A DNA stretch of 64,000 nucleotides from Streptomyces sp. NBC_01016. GTDB taxonomy: Bacteria; Actinomycetota; Actinomycetes; Streptomycetales; Streptomycetaceae. Location of the stretch: NCBI RefSeq assembly GCF_026341035.1, contig NZ_JAPEOQ010000002.1:434001-498000 (forward strand), written 5' to 3'. Below are positions 10,464 to 18,566 of this stretch, in pieces. Below the pieces are notes generated by a model. That model saw only the letters and a program-made list of their open reading frames with translations, was not told the DNA's origin and ran no database searches. Position 1 is the stretch's first letter, and the number at the start of each line of letters is the position of its first letter. The translations under genes and the position numbers were made by a program.

Positions 10464-12997
10464 CGGACAGCCAGTCCTTCCAGGGGAATCAGCGGCAGCT
10501 CGGGCTTGATCTGGTCGCGCTCGGGCATGAAGCGGACCGTCGGGTCCGGGGTGTCGGGGGCGTTGACGAAGGACACGAAGCGGGCGAGGCGCTCGGGGTC
10601 GTCGATGGTCTCGGCCCACTCGTCGCGGTAGTGCGCGACGTGCGCCCGCATCAGGGCTTCGAGCTCGTCGCAGATGCCGAGCGAGTCGTGCACGACGACG
10701 TCCCGTACGTGGTCGAGCCCGCCCTCGATCCGCTCCAGCCAGGTCGCGGTGCGCTCCAGGCGGTCGGCGGTGCGGATGTAGAACATCAGGAACCGGTCGA
10801 TCAGGCGGATCAGCTCGGCGTCGCTCAAGTCCTGGGCGAGCAGGTCGGCGTGACGTGGTGTCATGCCGCCGTTGCCGCCCACGTACAGGTTCCAGCCGTT
10901 GGCCGTGGCGATGACGCCGAAGTCCTTCGACTGGGCCTCCGCGCACTCGCGGGCGCACCCGGAGACCGCCGACTTCAGCTTGTGCGGTGCCCGCAGGCCC
11001 CGGTAGCGCAGCTCCAGGTCGATCGCCATCCGGACCGAGTCCTGCACCCCGTAACGGCACCAGGTCTGCCCCACGCACGACTTCACGGTCCGCAGCGCCT
11101 TGCCGTACGCGTGCCCGGACTCGAAGCCGGCGTCCACCAACTTGGCCCAGATCATCGGCAGTTGGTCGACCCGTGCGCCGAACAGGTCGATGCGCTGGCC
11201 GCCCGTGATCTTCGTGTAGAGACCGAAGTCCCGCGCGACCTCCCCGATCACGATCAGCTTCTCGGGGGTGATCTCGCCGCCGGGGATCCGGGGCACGACC
11301 GAGTACGAGCCGTTCTTCTGCAGGTTGGCGAGGAAGTGGTCGTTGGTGTCCTGGAGGGCGGCCTGCTCGCCGTCGAGTACGTAGCCGTCCGCGCCGATCG
11401 ACGGGGCGAGCGAGGCGATGATCGAGCCGACGGTCGGCTTGCAGACCTCGCAGCCCTCGCCGCCGCGCGCACCCTCCCGGCCGTGCTCGTCCAGGAGTTG
11501 GGCGTACGTCGTGATCCGCTTGACGCGCACGATCTCGTACAGCTGCTCGCGGGTGTGCTTGAAGCAGCCGCACAGCCCGTCGTCACCGCTCTTCGGCAGC
11601 AGCTGGCCGATGAGCTTGACGCAACTCCCGCAGCCGGTACCGGCCTTGGTGCACTTCTTCACCTCGGGCAGCGAGGTGTGCTCGCAGATCGCGCCCTTCG
11701 TGACGTTGTGGCAGGAACAGATGACGGCCTCGTCGGGCAGCGCCTCCGGGCCGAGCTGGGCGGGCGCGCCGGCGCCCGCCGGGAGAACCAGCTGCTCGGG
11801 GGCGATCGGTGGCACGGTCCCGGTGAGCGCGCGCAGCGTCCCGTACGCCTCCGCGTCGCCGACGAGGATGCCGCCGAGCAGCTCGCCCTCGCCGCCGATC
11901 ACGAGCTTCTTGTACGTGCCCGAGCGCGAGTCCGAGTAGACGACGTCGAGGCAGCCGTCGGTGGCGCCGTGCGCGTCGCCGAACGAGGCGACGTCGACGC
12001 CGAGCAGCTTCAGCTTGGTGGAGAGGTCGGCGCCGGTGAACGACGCGTCCTCGTCGGCGATGGTGTCGGCGACCGCGAGCGCCATCTCGTAGCCGGGGGC
12101 CACGAGCCCGTACACCCGGCCGTCCGAGGCCAGCGCGCACTCGCCGATCGCGAAGATGTCGGGGTCGCTGGTGCGGCACCGCTCGTCGACGGTGATGCCG
12201 CCGCGCTCGCCCACCGACAGGCCCATGTCGCGGGCGAGTTGGTCGCGGGGGCGGACGCCGGCGGAGAAGACGACGAGATCCGTGGCGAGTTCGCTGCCGT
12301 CCGACAGCTTCATGCCGCGCACCGCTGCGTCGGCGTCCGTGACGATCTCCTGGGTGCCGACGCCGGTGTGCACGTCGAGCCCCATGTCGCTGATGGTCTT
12401 GAACAGGGCCGCGCCGCCGCCCTCGTCGACCTGCACCGGCATCAGGCGCGGCGCGAACTCGACGATGTGGGTGGCGAGTCCGAGCCCCTGGAGCGCGCCC
12501 GCGGCCTCGAGTCCGAGGAGGCCGCCGCCGACCACGGCGCCGACCGTCGCGTTGCTCTTCGCGTACTCCTCGATCGCGTACAGGTCCTCGATCGTCCGGT
12601 ACACGAAGCAGCCGGTCGCGTCCTTGCCGGGCACCGGCGGGACGAACGGGTACGAGCCGGTGGCCAGCACCAGCGTGTCGTAGGGGACCTTGAGCCCGGA
12701 GCGGGCGTGCACGACGCGGGACTCGCGGTCGACGACCACGGCGGGGTCACCGACGTACAGCTCGATGCCGTGCTTCTCGATGAACTCCGGGTCCGTCATG
12801 GAGAGTTCCTCGGGCGTGGTGCCCGAGAAGTACGAGGTGAGGTGCACGCGGTCGTAGGCGGGGCGCGGCTCCTCGCACAGGACGACCACGCGGTGCGAGT
12901 CCGTGAGCCCGCGCTCGGCGGCGGCCTCGAGGAAACGCTGGCCGACCATGCCGTGGCCGATGAGGACGATCGTGGGCAGTGCCTTGTCGGTCGGCAT
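10460..12997 (-). CDS. nirB: Nitrite reductase (NAD(P)H) large subunit
   Basis: 845 residues. The N-terminal half is a pyridine-nucleotide-disulphide reductase domain (VLIGHGMVGQRF for FAD, then a second nucleotide site AVVGGGLLGLEAAG). A BFD-like [2Fe-2S] domain follows near residues 425-480 (CSCHNVTKG, TGCGSC). The C-terminal half is the siroheme/[4Fe-4S] domain with VGQTWCRYG near 645 and SGCARECAEAQ near 685. It carries electrons from NAD(P)H to nitrite, making ammonium. GGAGG eight bases before the ATG fixes the start, and it follows one base after the stop of the upstream flavoprotein gene, so all three genes form an operon. Confidence 0.95.
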   Translation of the reverse strand: MPTDKALPTIVLIGHGMVGQRFLEAAAERGLTDSHRVVVLCEEPRPAYDRVHLTSYFSGTTPEELSMTDPEFIEKHGIELYVGDPAVVVDRESRVVHARSGLKVPYDTLVLATGSYPFVPPVPGKDATGCFVYRTIEDLYAIEEYAKSNATVGAVVGGGLLGLEAAGALQGLGLATHIVEFAPRLMPVQVDEGGGAALFKTISDMGLDVHTGVGTQEIVTDADAAVRGMKLSDGSELATDLVVFSAGVRPRDQLARDMGLSVGERGGITVDERCRTSDPDIFAIGECALASDGRVYGLVAPGYEMALAVADTIADEDASFTGADLSTKLKLLGVDVASFGDAHGATDGCLDVVYSDSRSGTYKKLVIGGEGELLGGILVGDAEAYGTLRALTGTVPPIAPEQLVLPAGAGAPAQLGPEALPDEAVICSCHNVTKGAICEHTSLPEVKKCTKAGTGCGSCVKLIGQLLPKSGDDGLCGCFKHTREQLYEIVRVKRITTYAQLLDEHGREGARGGEGCEVCKPTVGSIIASLAPSIGADGYVLDGEQAALQDTNDHFLANLQKNGSYSVVPRIPGGEITPEKLIVIGEVARDFGLYTKITGGQRIDLFGARVDQLPMIWAKLVDAGFESGHAYGKALRTVKSCVGQTWCRYGVQDSVRMAIDLELRYRGLRAPHKLKSAVSGCARECAEAQSKDFGVIATANGWNLYVGGNGGMTPRHADLLAQDLSDAELIRLIDRFLMFYIRTADRLERTATWLERIEGGLDHVRDVVVHDSLGICDELEALMRAHVAHYRDEWAETIDDPERLARFVSFVNAPDTPDPTVRFMPERDQIKPELPLIPLEGLAVR

Positions 12998-12998
12998 G

Positions 12999-14258
12999 TC
13001 AGAGGCCTCCGTCGTGGGTGAGCAGGTGCAGCAGAGGCGCGCCGACAGCGTCGTCGGCGGGCAGTGATTCGTCGGACTCCCAGGCGTGCGCGAGCGCGCC
13101 GACCGTGGCCAGTTCCCCGATCAGCACCCCGCCGACCAGACGGTCGCCGCGCACGACGACCTTCCGGTACGTGCCGCGGGTGGCGTCGGCGAGCTGCACG
13201 ACGTCGTCGCCGGGCAGCGCCTCGGTCTCGCCGAACGCGGCGAGGTCCAGCGGCCCGGCCTCGTGCGGGAGGGTGAGCCGGGTCAGGGTGCGGGTGCCGG
13301 TGTACCCGGGGTGCGCCGCGTCGGATCCGGTCAGCAGGTCGGCGAGCGCGTCGGCCTGTTCCAGGGCCGGCGTCGCGAGGCCGTAGACGGTGTCGGCGTG
13401 CTGGGCGCAGTCGCCGACCGCGCGGATGCGGGGGTCGCTGGTGCGCAGCGCGTCGTCGACGACGATCCCCTTGCGGACGTCGAGCCCCGCGGCCTGCGCG
13501 AGACCGGCGCGCGGGCGGACGCCGCAGGCGAGGACGGTGACGTCGGTGCCGAGCACGTAGCCGTCGTGCAGCTCGACGCGGCGCACGTGTCCTTCGACGA
13601 CGCCGACGCCGCGCACCCGGCACTCGGTGTGGATCTCCACGCCGAGCGCGGTGAGGTGGCGGCGGACGAGTTCGGAGGAGTTCGGGTCGAGCTGGCGCTC
13701 CATCAGCCGCTCGGACTGCTGGGTGAGGACCACCTGCGCGCCGCGCCGGGCGAGCGCGCGGGCCGCGGAGACACCGAGGAGGCCGCCGCCGATGACGACG
13801 GCGCGGGTGCCATCGGTGACGGCCTCGGACAGTGCCAGGCAGTCGTCCATCGTGCGGAACGCGTGGACGCCGCCCGGCAGTTCGGTGGCATCGGGCGCGA
13901 ACAGGCCGCGCAGCGGGGGCAGTACCGGGTTCGAGCCGGTGGCGAGGACGAGGGTGTCGTATCCGACCTCGTCCCCGTTCTCGCACTGCACGAGCCGCCG
14001 CTCGCGGTCGATCCGGACGGCGCGGGTGCGCAGGTGCGGAACGGTGGCGCGGGGCAGCTCGATGACCTCCGGCGCGTACGTCCCGGCCAGCACCTCCGCG
14101 AGCAGCACGCGGTTGTACGGGGCGTGCGTCTCCTCGCCGATCAGCATGGCCCGCTCGCCCAGGCGGTGGGCGATACGGGTCCCGGCGAGGCCGGTGCCGA
14201 TGACGACGACGCGGCCGGGGCCGGTCGTGGCGTCGTCGTGCTCGTACGGTGCGGTCAT
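12999..14258 (-). CDS. NirB-like FAD-dependent oxidoreductase
   Basis: 419 residues from the ATG at 14258. It has the two dinucleotide sites of the family (VVVIGTGLAGTRIAHRL and AVVIGGGLLGVSAARAL) and resembles the reductase half of NirB/NasB, with no iron-sulphur or siroheme domains. As the first gene of the nir operon it may feed electrons to nitrite or nitrate reductase. A GTG at 14312 would lengthen it by 18 residues, but that start lies within a GlnR-like box (14282-14319), so the ATG is preferred. No clear RBS precedes this ATG, so it may be weakly or leaderlessly translated. Confidence 0.85.
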   Translation of the reverse strand: MTAPYEHDDATTGPGRVVVIGTGLAGTRIAHRLGERAMLIGEETHAPYNRVLLAEVLAGTYAPEVIELPRATVPHLRTRAVRIDRERRLVQCENGDEVGYDTLVLATGSNPVLPPLRGLFAPDATELPGGVHAFRTMDDCLALSEAVTDGTRAVVIGGGLLGVSAARALARRGAQVVLTQQSERLMERQLDPNSSELVRRHLTALGVEIHTECRVRGVGVVEGHVRRVELHDGYVLGTDVTVLACGVRPRAGLAQAAGLDVRKGIVVDDALRTSDPRIRAVGDCAQHADTVYGLATPALEQADALADLLTGSDAAHPGYTGTRTLTRLTLPHEAGPLDLAAFGETEALPGDDVVQLADATRGTYRKVVVRGDRLVGGVLIGELATVGALAHAWESDESLPADDAVGAPLLHLLTHDGGL

Positions 14259-14281
14259 GTATCGCAGCGTGCGTGGCGGGT

Positions 14282-14319
14282 GTTTCTCGGTGGCGTCTCC
14301 TTCGTTTCCCACGAGGAAC
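14282..14319 (-). promoter_or_regulatory. GlnR-like box upstream of the nir operon
   Basis: Read on the minus strand: GTTCC-N6-GAAAC-N6-GACGC-N6-GAAAC. The two GAAAC half-sites are exactly 22 bases apart, as in the actinobacterial GlnR pattern gTnAc-N6-GaAAc repeated twice. Half-sites two and four are perfect, one is 4/5, three is weak. GlnR is known to activate nitrite reductase genes in Streptomyces under nitrogen limitation. Confidence 0.6.
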
Positions 14320-14508
14320 GCTGCGCTCAGCGGGGGGCGGGTGGCGGTGTGAGGGTTCCGTACGGGCGCGGCGGCGGGTCTGTGAGGGGCGTGGTGAGGG
14401 TCGTTCGCCGTCGATGGCTTAACCCGTGTTCAGTCCGTCCTCAAGGGCGCCTTAAGGATCGTTCGTACGGCGCTGACCAGCCGAAATCCGGGGTCCGTCG
14501 AGCCTAGT

Positions 14509-15963
14509 GTGCCGGTCGTGACCACCAAGGCCGTCGACCACGAACTCGCCCGCTACCCCGCTCTGGCGTCCTACCGCAGGCAGACCGAGCGGCGCCGCAA
14601 GGCCCCGCCGATCCCGCCGCGCCCCCGCAGGGCACCCCGCGTGCGGCCCGCCGCGCCCGCCCGGCTCACCGCGCACCAGCTGCGGGCGGGGATCCGCGCG
14701 GGCGCGCTGCTCGTGACCGCCCTGTGGATGGCGCAGGTCCGCCCCTCGGCACGGATCGACGCGCTGTTCACGACCGGCGCCCATCTGACCGGCCTGCTCG
14801 CCGGGTACGGAATCCTGGTCATGCTCTTCCTCATGGCCCGGGTGCCCGCCGTCGAGCACGGCATCGGCGCCGACCGGCTCGCCCGCCACCACGCGCGCGG
14901 CGGCCGCCACGTCCTCACCCTCTGCGCCGCCCACGTCCTGCTCGCCCTGTGCGGGTACGCGGCGCACACCGGAACCGACCTGGTCGGCACGGTCACCGAG
15001 CTGCTCGGCTACCCGGGGCTCGCCGCCGCCGCGGCCGGCACCGCACTGTTCACCGCGGTCGGCGTGAGCAGCGCCCGCGCCGTCCGGCGCCGCGTCGGGC
15101 ACGGCGCGTGGCAGGGGCTGCACCTGCTGACGTACGTGGCCGCGGCGCTGGCCTTCGCCCACCAGCTCTCCGGCCCCGACATCGCGTCCAGCCCGATCGG
15201 CCTCGGCCTGTGGTCGCTGCTGCACGCCACCGTCGCGGTGCTCCTGGTCTGGTATCGGCTGGTCGTGCCGGTGCGGCAGGCGCTGCGGCACCGGCTGCGG
15301 ATCGTCGACGTACGGCAGGATGGCCCCGGCGTCGCCTCGGTCCTGATGCGCGGCACCGACCTGGGCCTGCTGCGCGCGGAACCGGGCCAGTTCCTGCGCT
15401 GGCGGTTCCTGACGCGGCGGCTGTGGCACACGGCGCTGCCGTTCTCCCTGTCCGCGCCGGTCGACGGCGACCACGTCCGGATCACCGTGAAGGCCGTCGG
15501 CGACCACACCCGCCGGGTGCGGCGGCTGCGGCCCGGGGTGCGGGTGGTCGCGACCGGACCGTTCGGCGCGCTCACGGCGCACCGCCGCACCCGGCGCAAG
15601 GTGCTGTTGCTGGCCGGGGGAGTGGGCATCACGCCGCTGCGGGCGCTGTTCGAGACGCTCCCCGGCGAACCCGGGGACATCACGCTCCTCTACCGCGCGA
15701 GCAGCGCCGAACAGCTGGTCCTGCGCGAGGAGTTGGAGTCCATCGCCCGCACCCGCAAGGCGGCCCTGCACTATCTCCTCGGCCCCTCGGGTGCGGCCTT
15801 CGACTCCCTCGCCCCGGGGGCCCTGCGCGACCTCGTGCCCGAACTCGCGGACCACGACGTCTACTTGTGCGGCCCGCCCGGCATGACGACGACGGCGACG
15901 GCGGCACTGAACAGGGCCGGCGTCCCCGAGAGCCGCATATACGCGGAGTCCTTCACGTACTGA
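14509..15963 (+). CDS. Ferric-reductase-like transmembrane flavoprotein (ferredoxin reductase family)
   Basis: 484 residues. After a basic N-terminal 60 residues come about six hydrophobic segments (roughly 65-265) of the ferric reductase-like haem-binding domain, with histidines in ARHHARGGRH and HLLTYVAAALAFAHQL. The C-terminal half is an FNR-type module: an FAD region with PFSLSAP, nucleotide region LLLAGGVGITPLRAL, and the terminal CGPPGMTTT. It probably passes electrons from NAD(P)H across the membrane to a haem or metal acceptor. It is divergent from the nir operon. GTG codons at 14509 and 14518 are both possible starts; TAGTGT at 14505-14510 could be a -10 that would make the second leaderless. 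Confidence 0.85.
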   Translation: MPVVTTKAVDHELARYPALASYRRQTERRRKAPPIPPRPRRAPRVRPAAPARLTAHQLRAGIRAGALLVTALWMAQVRPSARIDALFTTGAHLTGLLAGYGILVMLFLMARVPAVEHGIGADRLARHHARGGRHVLTLCAAHVLLALCGYAAHTGTDLVGTVTELLGYPGLAAAAAGTALFTAVGVSSARAVRRRVGHGAWQGLHLLTYVAAALAFAHQLSGPDIASSPIGLGLWSLLHATVAVLLVWYRLVVPVRQALRHRLRIVDVRQDGPGVASVLMRGTDLGLLRAEPGQFLRWRFLTRRLWHTALPFSLSAPVDGDHVRITVKAVGDHTRRVRRLRPGVRVVATGPFGALTAHRRTRRKVLLLAGGVGITPLRALFETLPGEPGDITLLYRASSAEQLVLREELESIARTRKAALHYLLGPSGAAFDSLAPGALRDLVPELADHDVYLCGPPGMTTTATAALNRAGVPESRIYAESFTY

Positions 15964-16021
15964 CCACGCGACGCCACGCCCAGCCCCGCCCCCTCTCCCG
16001 GAGAAGAGAAGACACACCGCC

Positions 16022-16258
16022 ATGGGCCGCCACACCAGACCCACCCGCACCGCACACGCCCCCACCGTCCAGGCCCGTCGCAGGCTCACCGCCGGGCTCG
16101 CCTCGGCCAGCGCCGTGGTCGCGGCGTGCCTCGCGCTCACCGTCGAACCGGCGGCGCCCCCGGCCCCCGACCGGGCCGTCCCACATACCGGTACGGAACC
16201 CTCAGATCCAGCTCAGCCTTCCAGGGGGCCGTGGGCCGTGCAGGCGGCGGATCCGTAG
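16022..16258 (+). CDS. Small secreted or truncated protein after the ferric reductase
   Basis: 78 residues with a purine-rich RBS (GGAGAAGAGAAGA) before the ATG. The N-terminus is basic, followed by a hydrophobic stretch (LTAGLASASAVVAACLALTV) that looks like a signal peptide or membrane anchor. Codon third positions are G/C-rich until about base 16182 and then lose that bias (CCA, CAT, GGT, GAA, TCA, GAT, CCA, GCT), suggesting that real coding stops there. In many actinobacteria a ferric-reductase-like gene is followed by an FMN-binding protein; this may be the broken start of such a gene. That identity is a guess. Confidence 0.4.
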   Translation: MGRHTRPTRTAHAPTVQARRRLTAGLASASAVVAACLALTVEPAAPPAPDRAVPHTGTEPSDPAQPSRGPWAVQAADP

Positions 16259-16268
16259 AGTCCTGATC

Positions 16269-17051
16269 ATGCCTGACATATCCCTGACCACCGTCGTCGT
16301 ACTGTGCATCGCCGCGCTCGCGGCGGGCTGGGTCGACGCGGTGGTGGGCGGCGGCGGACTGCTCCTGCTCCCGGCCCTTCTCCTCGGTCTGCCGAACTCC
16401 GCCGCGGCGGGCCACGCCCTCGGCACCAACAAGGCCGTCGCCATCGTCGGCACCACCGGCGCCGCCGTCACCTACGCCCGCAAGGCCCCCGTCGACGTAC
16501 GACTCGCCGTCCGCATCGGCACGGCCGCGCTCGTCGGGTCGACCGGCGGGGCGCTGCTCGCGACGGGGATGAGCACGGAGGTCCTCAAGCCGGTCGTGAT
16601 GGTGGTGCTCGTGGCGGTGGGCGCGTTCGTGATCTTCCGCCCGGCGTTCGGCACGGCGCCGACGGCGATCCCCGCCTCGCCCCGCCGGATCTGGGCCGCC
16701 ATCGGCTTCGCGGGCCTCGGCATCGGCTTCTACGACGGCCTGATCGGGCCGGGCACCGGCACCTTCCTGGTCCTCGCCCTGACCGCGATCCTCCACCTCG
16801 ACCTGGTCACCGCCTCCGCCACCGCGAAGATCGTCAACTGCTGCACCAACGCGGGCGCGTTGGCGATGTTCGCCTGGAAGGGCCAGGTGTACTGGCAGCT
16901 CGCGGGCCTGATGGCGGTGTTCAACCTGGCGGGCGGCATGGTGGGCGCGCACACCGCGCTGAAGCGGGGCGCCGGGTTCGTGCGCGTGGTGCTGCTGACG
17001 GTGGTGTGCGCGCTGGTGGTGAAGATGGCGTACGAGCAGTGGGTGGCGTGA
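16269..17051 (+). CDS. TauE/SafE family sulfite exporter-like permease
   Basis: 260 residues with about eight hydrophobic segments. It shows the two internal repeats of the family, each starting with a glycine-rich stretch: GWVDAVVGGGGLLLLPALL and FAGLGIGFYDGLIGPGTGTF. Members move sulfite, sulfonates or related anions across the inner membrane; the substrate here is unknown. It starts 10 bases after the small ORF and ends 22 bases before the convergent sortase. A second, different TauE/SafE gene lies at 59139. Confidence 0.9.
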   Translation: MPDISLTTVVVLCIAALAAGWVDAVVGGGGLLLLPALLLGLPNSAAAGHALGTNKAVAIVGTTGAAVTYARKAPVDVRLAVRIGTAALVGSTGGALLATGMSTEVLKPVVMVVLVAVGAFVIFRPAFGTAPTAIPASPRRIWAAIGFAGLGIGFYDGLIGPGTGTFLVLALTAILHLDLVTASATAKIVNCCTNAGALAMFAWKGQVYWQLAGLMAVFNLAGGMVGAHTALKRGAGFVRVVLLTVVCALVVKMAYEQWVA

Positions 17052-17073
17052 GCCGACTCCCTTTTGGGCGCGG

Positions 17074-17730
17074 CTACCGGCTGCCCGTCAGGTGCGCGAA
17101 GACGACGACGTTCCCCTGGTAGCCCGTCTTGCGTGAGTACGGTCCGCCGCAGGTGATCACCCGGAGTTCGGGGCGGCGGGCCGCGCCGTACACCTTCGCG
17201 TCGGGGAAGTGCTTCGCGTCGTACACCTCGACCGCGTCCACCGTGAACACCGCGGCCGAACCGTCCCGCCGCGCCACCTCGATCGTGCGGCCGCGCTTCA
17301 GCGAACCCAGGGCGTAGAAGACGGACGGGCCGCGCGCGTTGTCGACGTGGCCCGCGACCACCGCCGTACCCGTCTCGCCGGGCTTGGTGCCCGCCTCGTA
17401 CCAGCCGGCGAGGTTCTTTTTGCCGGCCGGAGGCACGTCGAGGCTGCCGGAGCGGGTCAGCTCCAGGCCCATCAGCGGGGCGTCGACCTCGATCGACGGG
17501 ATGCGGACGCGGTCCGGCGGGGACGGTGCCAGGGGAGCGGCGGCCGGTGCTTCGCGGTCCCGGTCGACGCGGGCCTGCGCGGCGGACGGCTGGGGCGGCG
17601 GCTGCCCCTCCGCGCCGCTGGCCAGGAGCCAGGCGCCGGCGGCGAGGGCCAGGGTGGTGGCTGCTCCTATGGCGGAGTTCACGCGGTGCGTGGCGCGCGG
17701 GCGCGTGCCGGTGCGCTTGGGGTTGCGCAT
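17074..17730 (-). CDS. Class F sortase
   Basis: 218 residues. An N-terminal membrane anchor (about residues 20-41) is followed by a Pro/Ala-rich linker and the sortase beta barrel. Catalytic residues are visible: His128 in VVAGHVDN, Cys194 in LRVITCGGPYS, and a nearby C-terminal Arg in SRKTGYQG. The ITCGG signature and small size fit class F, the actinobacterial group whose substrates are little known. It would act outside the membrane as a transpeptidase joining a protein to the wall. It lies 61 bases downstream of the gene for a small anchored protein, its likely partner. Confidence 0.9.
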   Translation of the reverse strand: MRNPKRTGTRPRATHRVNSAIGAATTLALAAGAWLLASGAEGQPPPQPSAAQARVDRDREAPAAAPLAPSPPDRVRIPSIEVDAPLMGLELTRSGSLDVPPAGKKNLAGWYEAGTKPGETGTAVVAGHVDNARGPSVFYALGSLKRGRTIEVARRDGSAAVFTVDAVEVYDAKHFPDAKVYGAARRPELRVITCGGPYSRKTGYQGNVVVFAHLTGSR

Positions 17731-17791
17731 GGGGGCTGGGGTTCCTCGCAGTTCTTCACGGGGCGGTGCTGGTGCTTCGCGGGGTGGTGGC

Positions 17792-18337
17792 TCAGATGCG
17801 GTCGCCGCGTGCCCTGCGGTGCAGCAGCCAGGTGCCGCCCGCGGCGGCCAGCGCCAGCGCCGCCACGCCCGCGGAGGTCCGCGTGGGTTCGGGGCCGAGC
17901 GCGCCGCCGACGCCCGTGTTCACGTGGCCCCTGGGGAGCTGGGCCACGGAGGCGCCGGTGCCGGTCACGGAGACGATGAGGTCGCCCGTCACCTCGGGGC
18001 CGCTCGCGCACTTCGCGACGATCTCGTACGTTCCCGGCTGCGCGGAGACCGGGATCCGGAAGCGCCCTGTGGCGTTCGAGGCGTTCGGGGTGGCCGGCGC
18101 CAGTGTGAAGGTGCCCGCGCCGACCGCGCTGGCGTCACCGGTGGCCGTGTCGCTCCCGCCGCACGCGGTGGTGTCCACCGTGACGCGGTCGCCCGGGGCG
18201 GCCGTCGCCGGGTAGACCTCCAGGCCGCCCTGCGCGGCGGTCGCGGGGGCGGCGACGGCGAGCATCGCCGTCGTGGCCGCGGTGGTGAGGAACGCCGCCG
18301 CGGTCAGCGGTCGGCCCATGCCCCTGCGCACGCGCAT
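17792..18337 (-). CDS. Secreted C-terminally anchored protein, sortase partner candidate
   Basis: 181 residues from the ATG at 18337, chosen because GAAGGAG precedes it; a longer frame to 18427 lacks an RBS. It has a signal peptide ending ATAA, then an Ig-like beta domain of about 100 residues with two cysteines (TACGG and AKCASGP). The tail has HVNTGVGG, a Pro/Thr linker, a hydrophobic segment and LHRRARGDR, which looks like a sorting signal with NTG at the cleavage position. The next gene is a class F sortase, so it is the obvious substrate candidate. Function otherwise unknown. Confidence 0.75.
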   Translation of the reverse strand: MRVRRGMGRPLTAAAFLTTAATTAMLAVAAPATAAQGGLEVYPATAAPGDRVTVDTTACGGSDTATGDASAVGAGTFTLAPATPNASNATGRFRIPVSAQPGTYEIVAKCASGPEVTGDLIVSVTGTGASVAQLPRGHVNTGVGGALGPEPTRTSAGVAALALAAAGGTWLLHRRARGDRI

Positions 18338-18566
18338 CGTCCAAGCTCCTTCGCGGGCGACGGGCGCGCCCTGCCAAGGTCGAGGTAAGTGCCAGTCGTG
18401 GCCGCCCGCCTCCTGATGTGACGTCATGACACCTGCGCAGACAGTACTTCTGACGGCCCGACGGGTACGTTCCAGCAGGTCACCGGGGTGTCCGCCGGAA
18501 AGTACCCGAAGGGAGCGGGGAGGCGTGCGACCGGGTGACGGCAGGCGGCGCCCGGGTGATGCCCGG

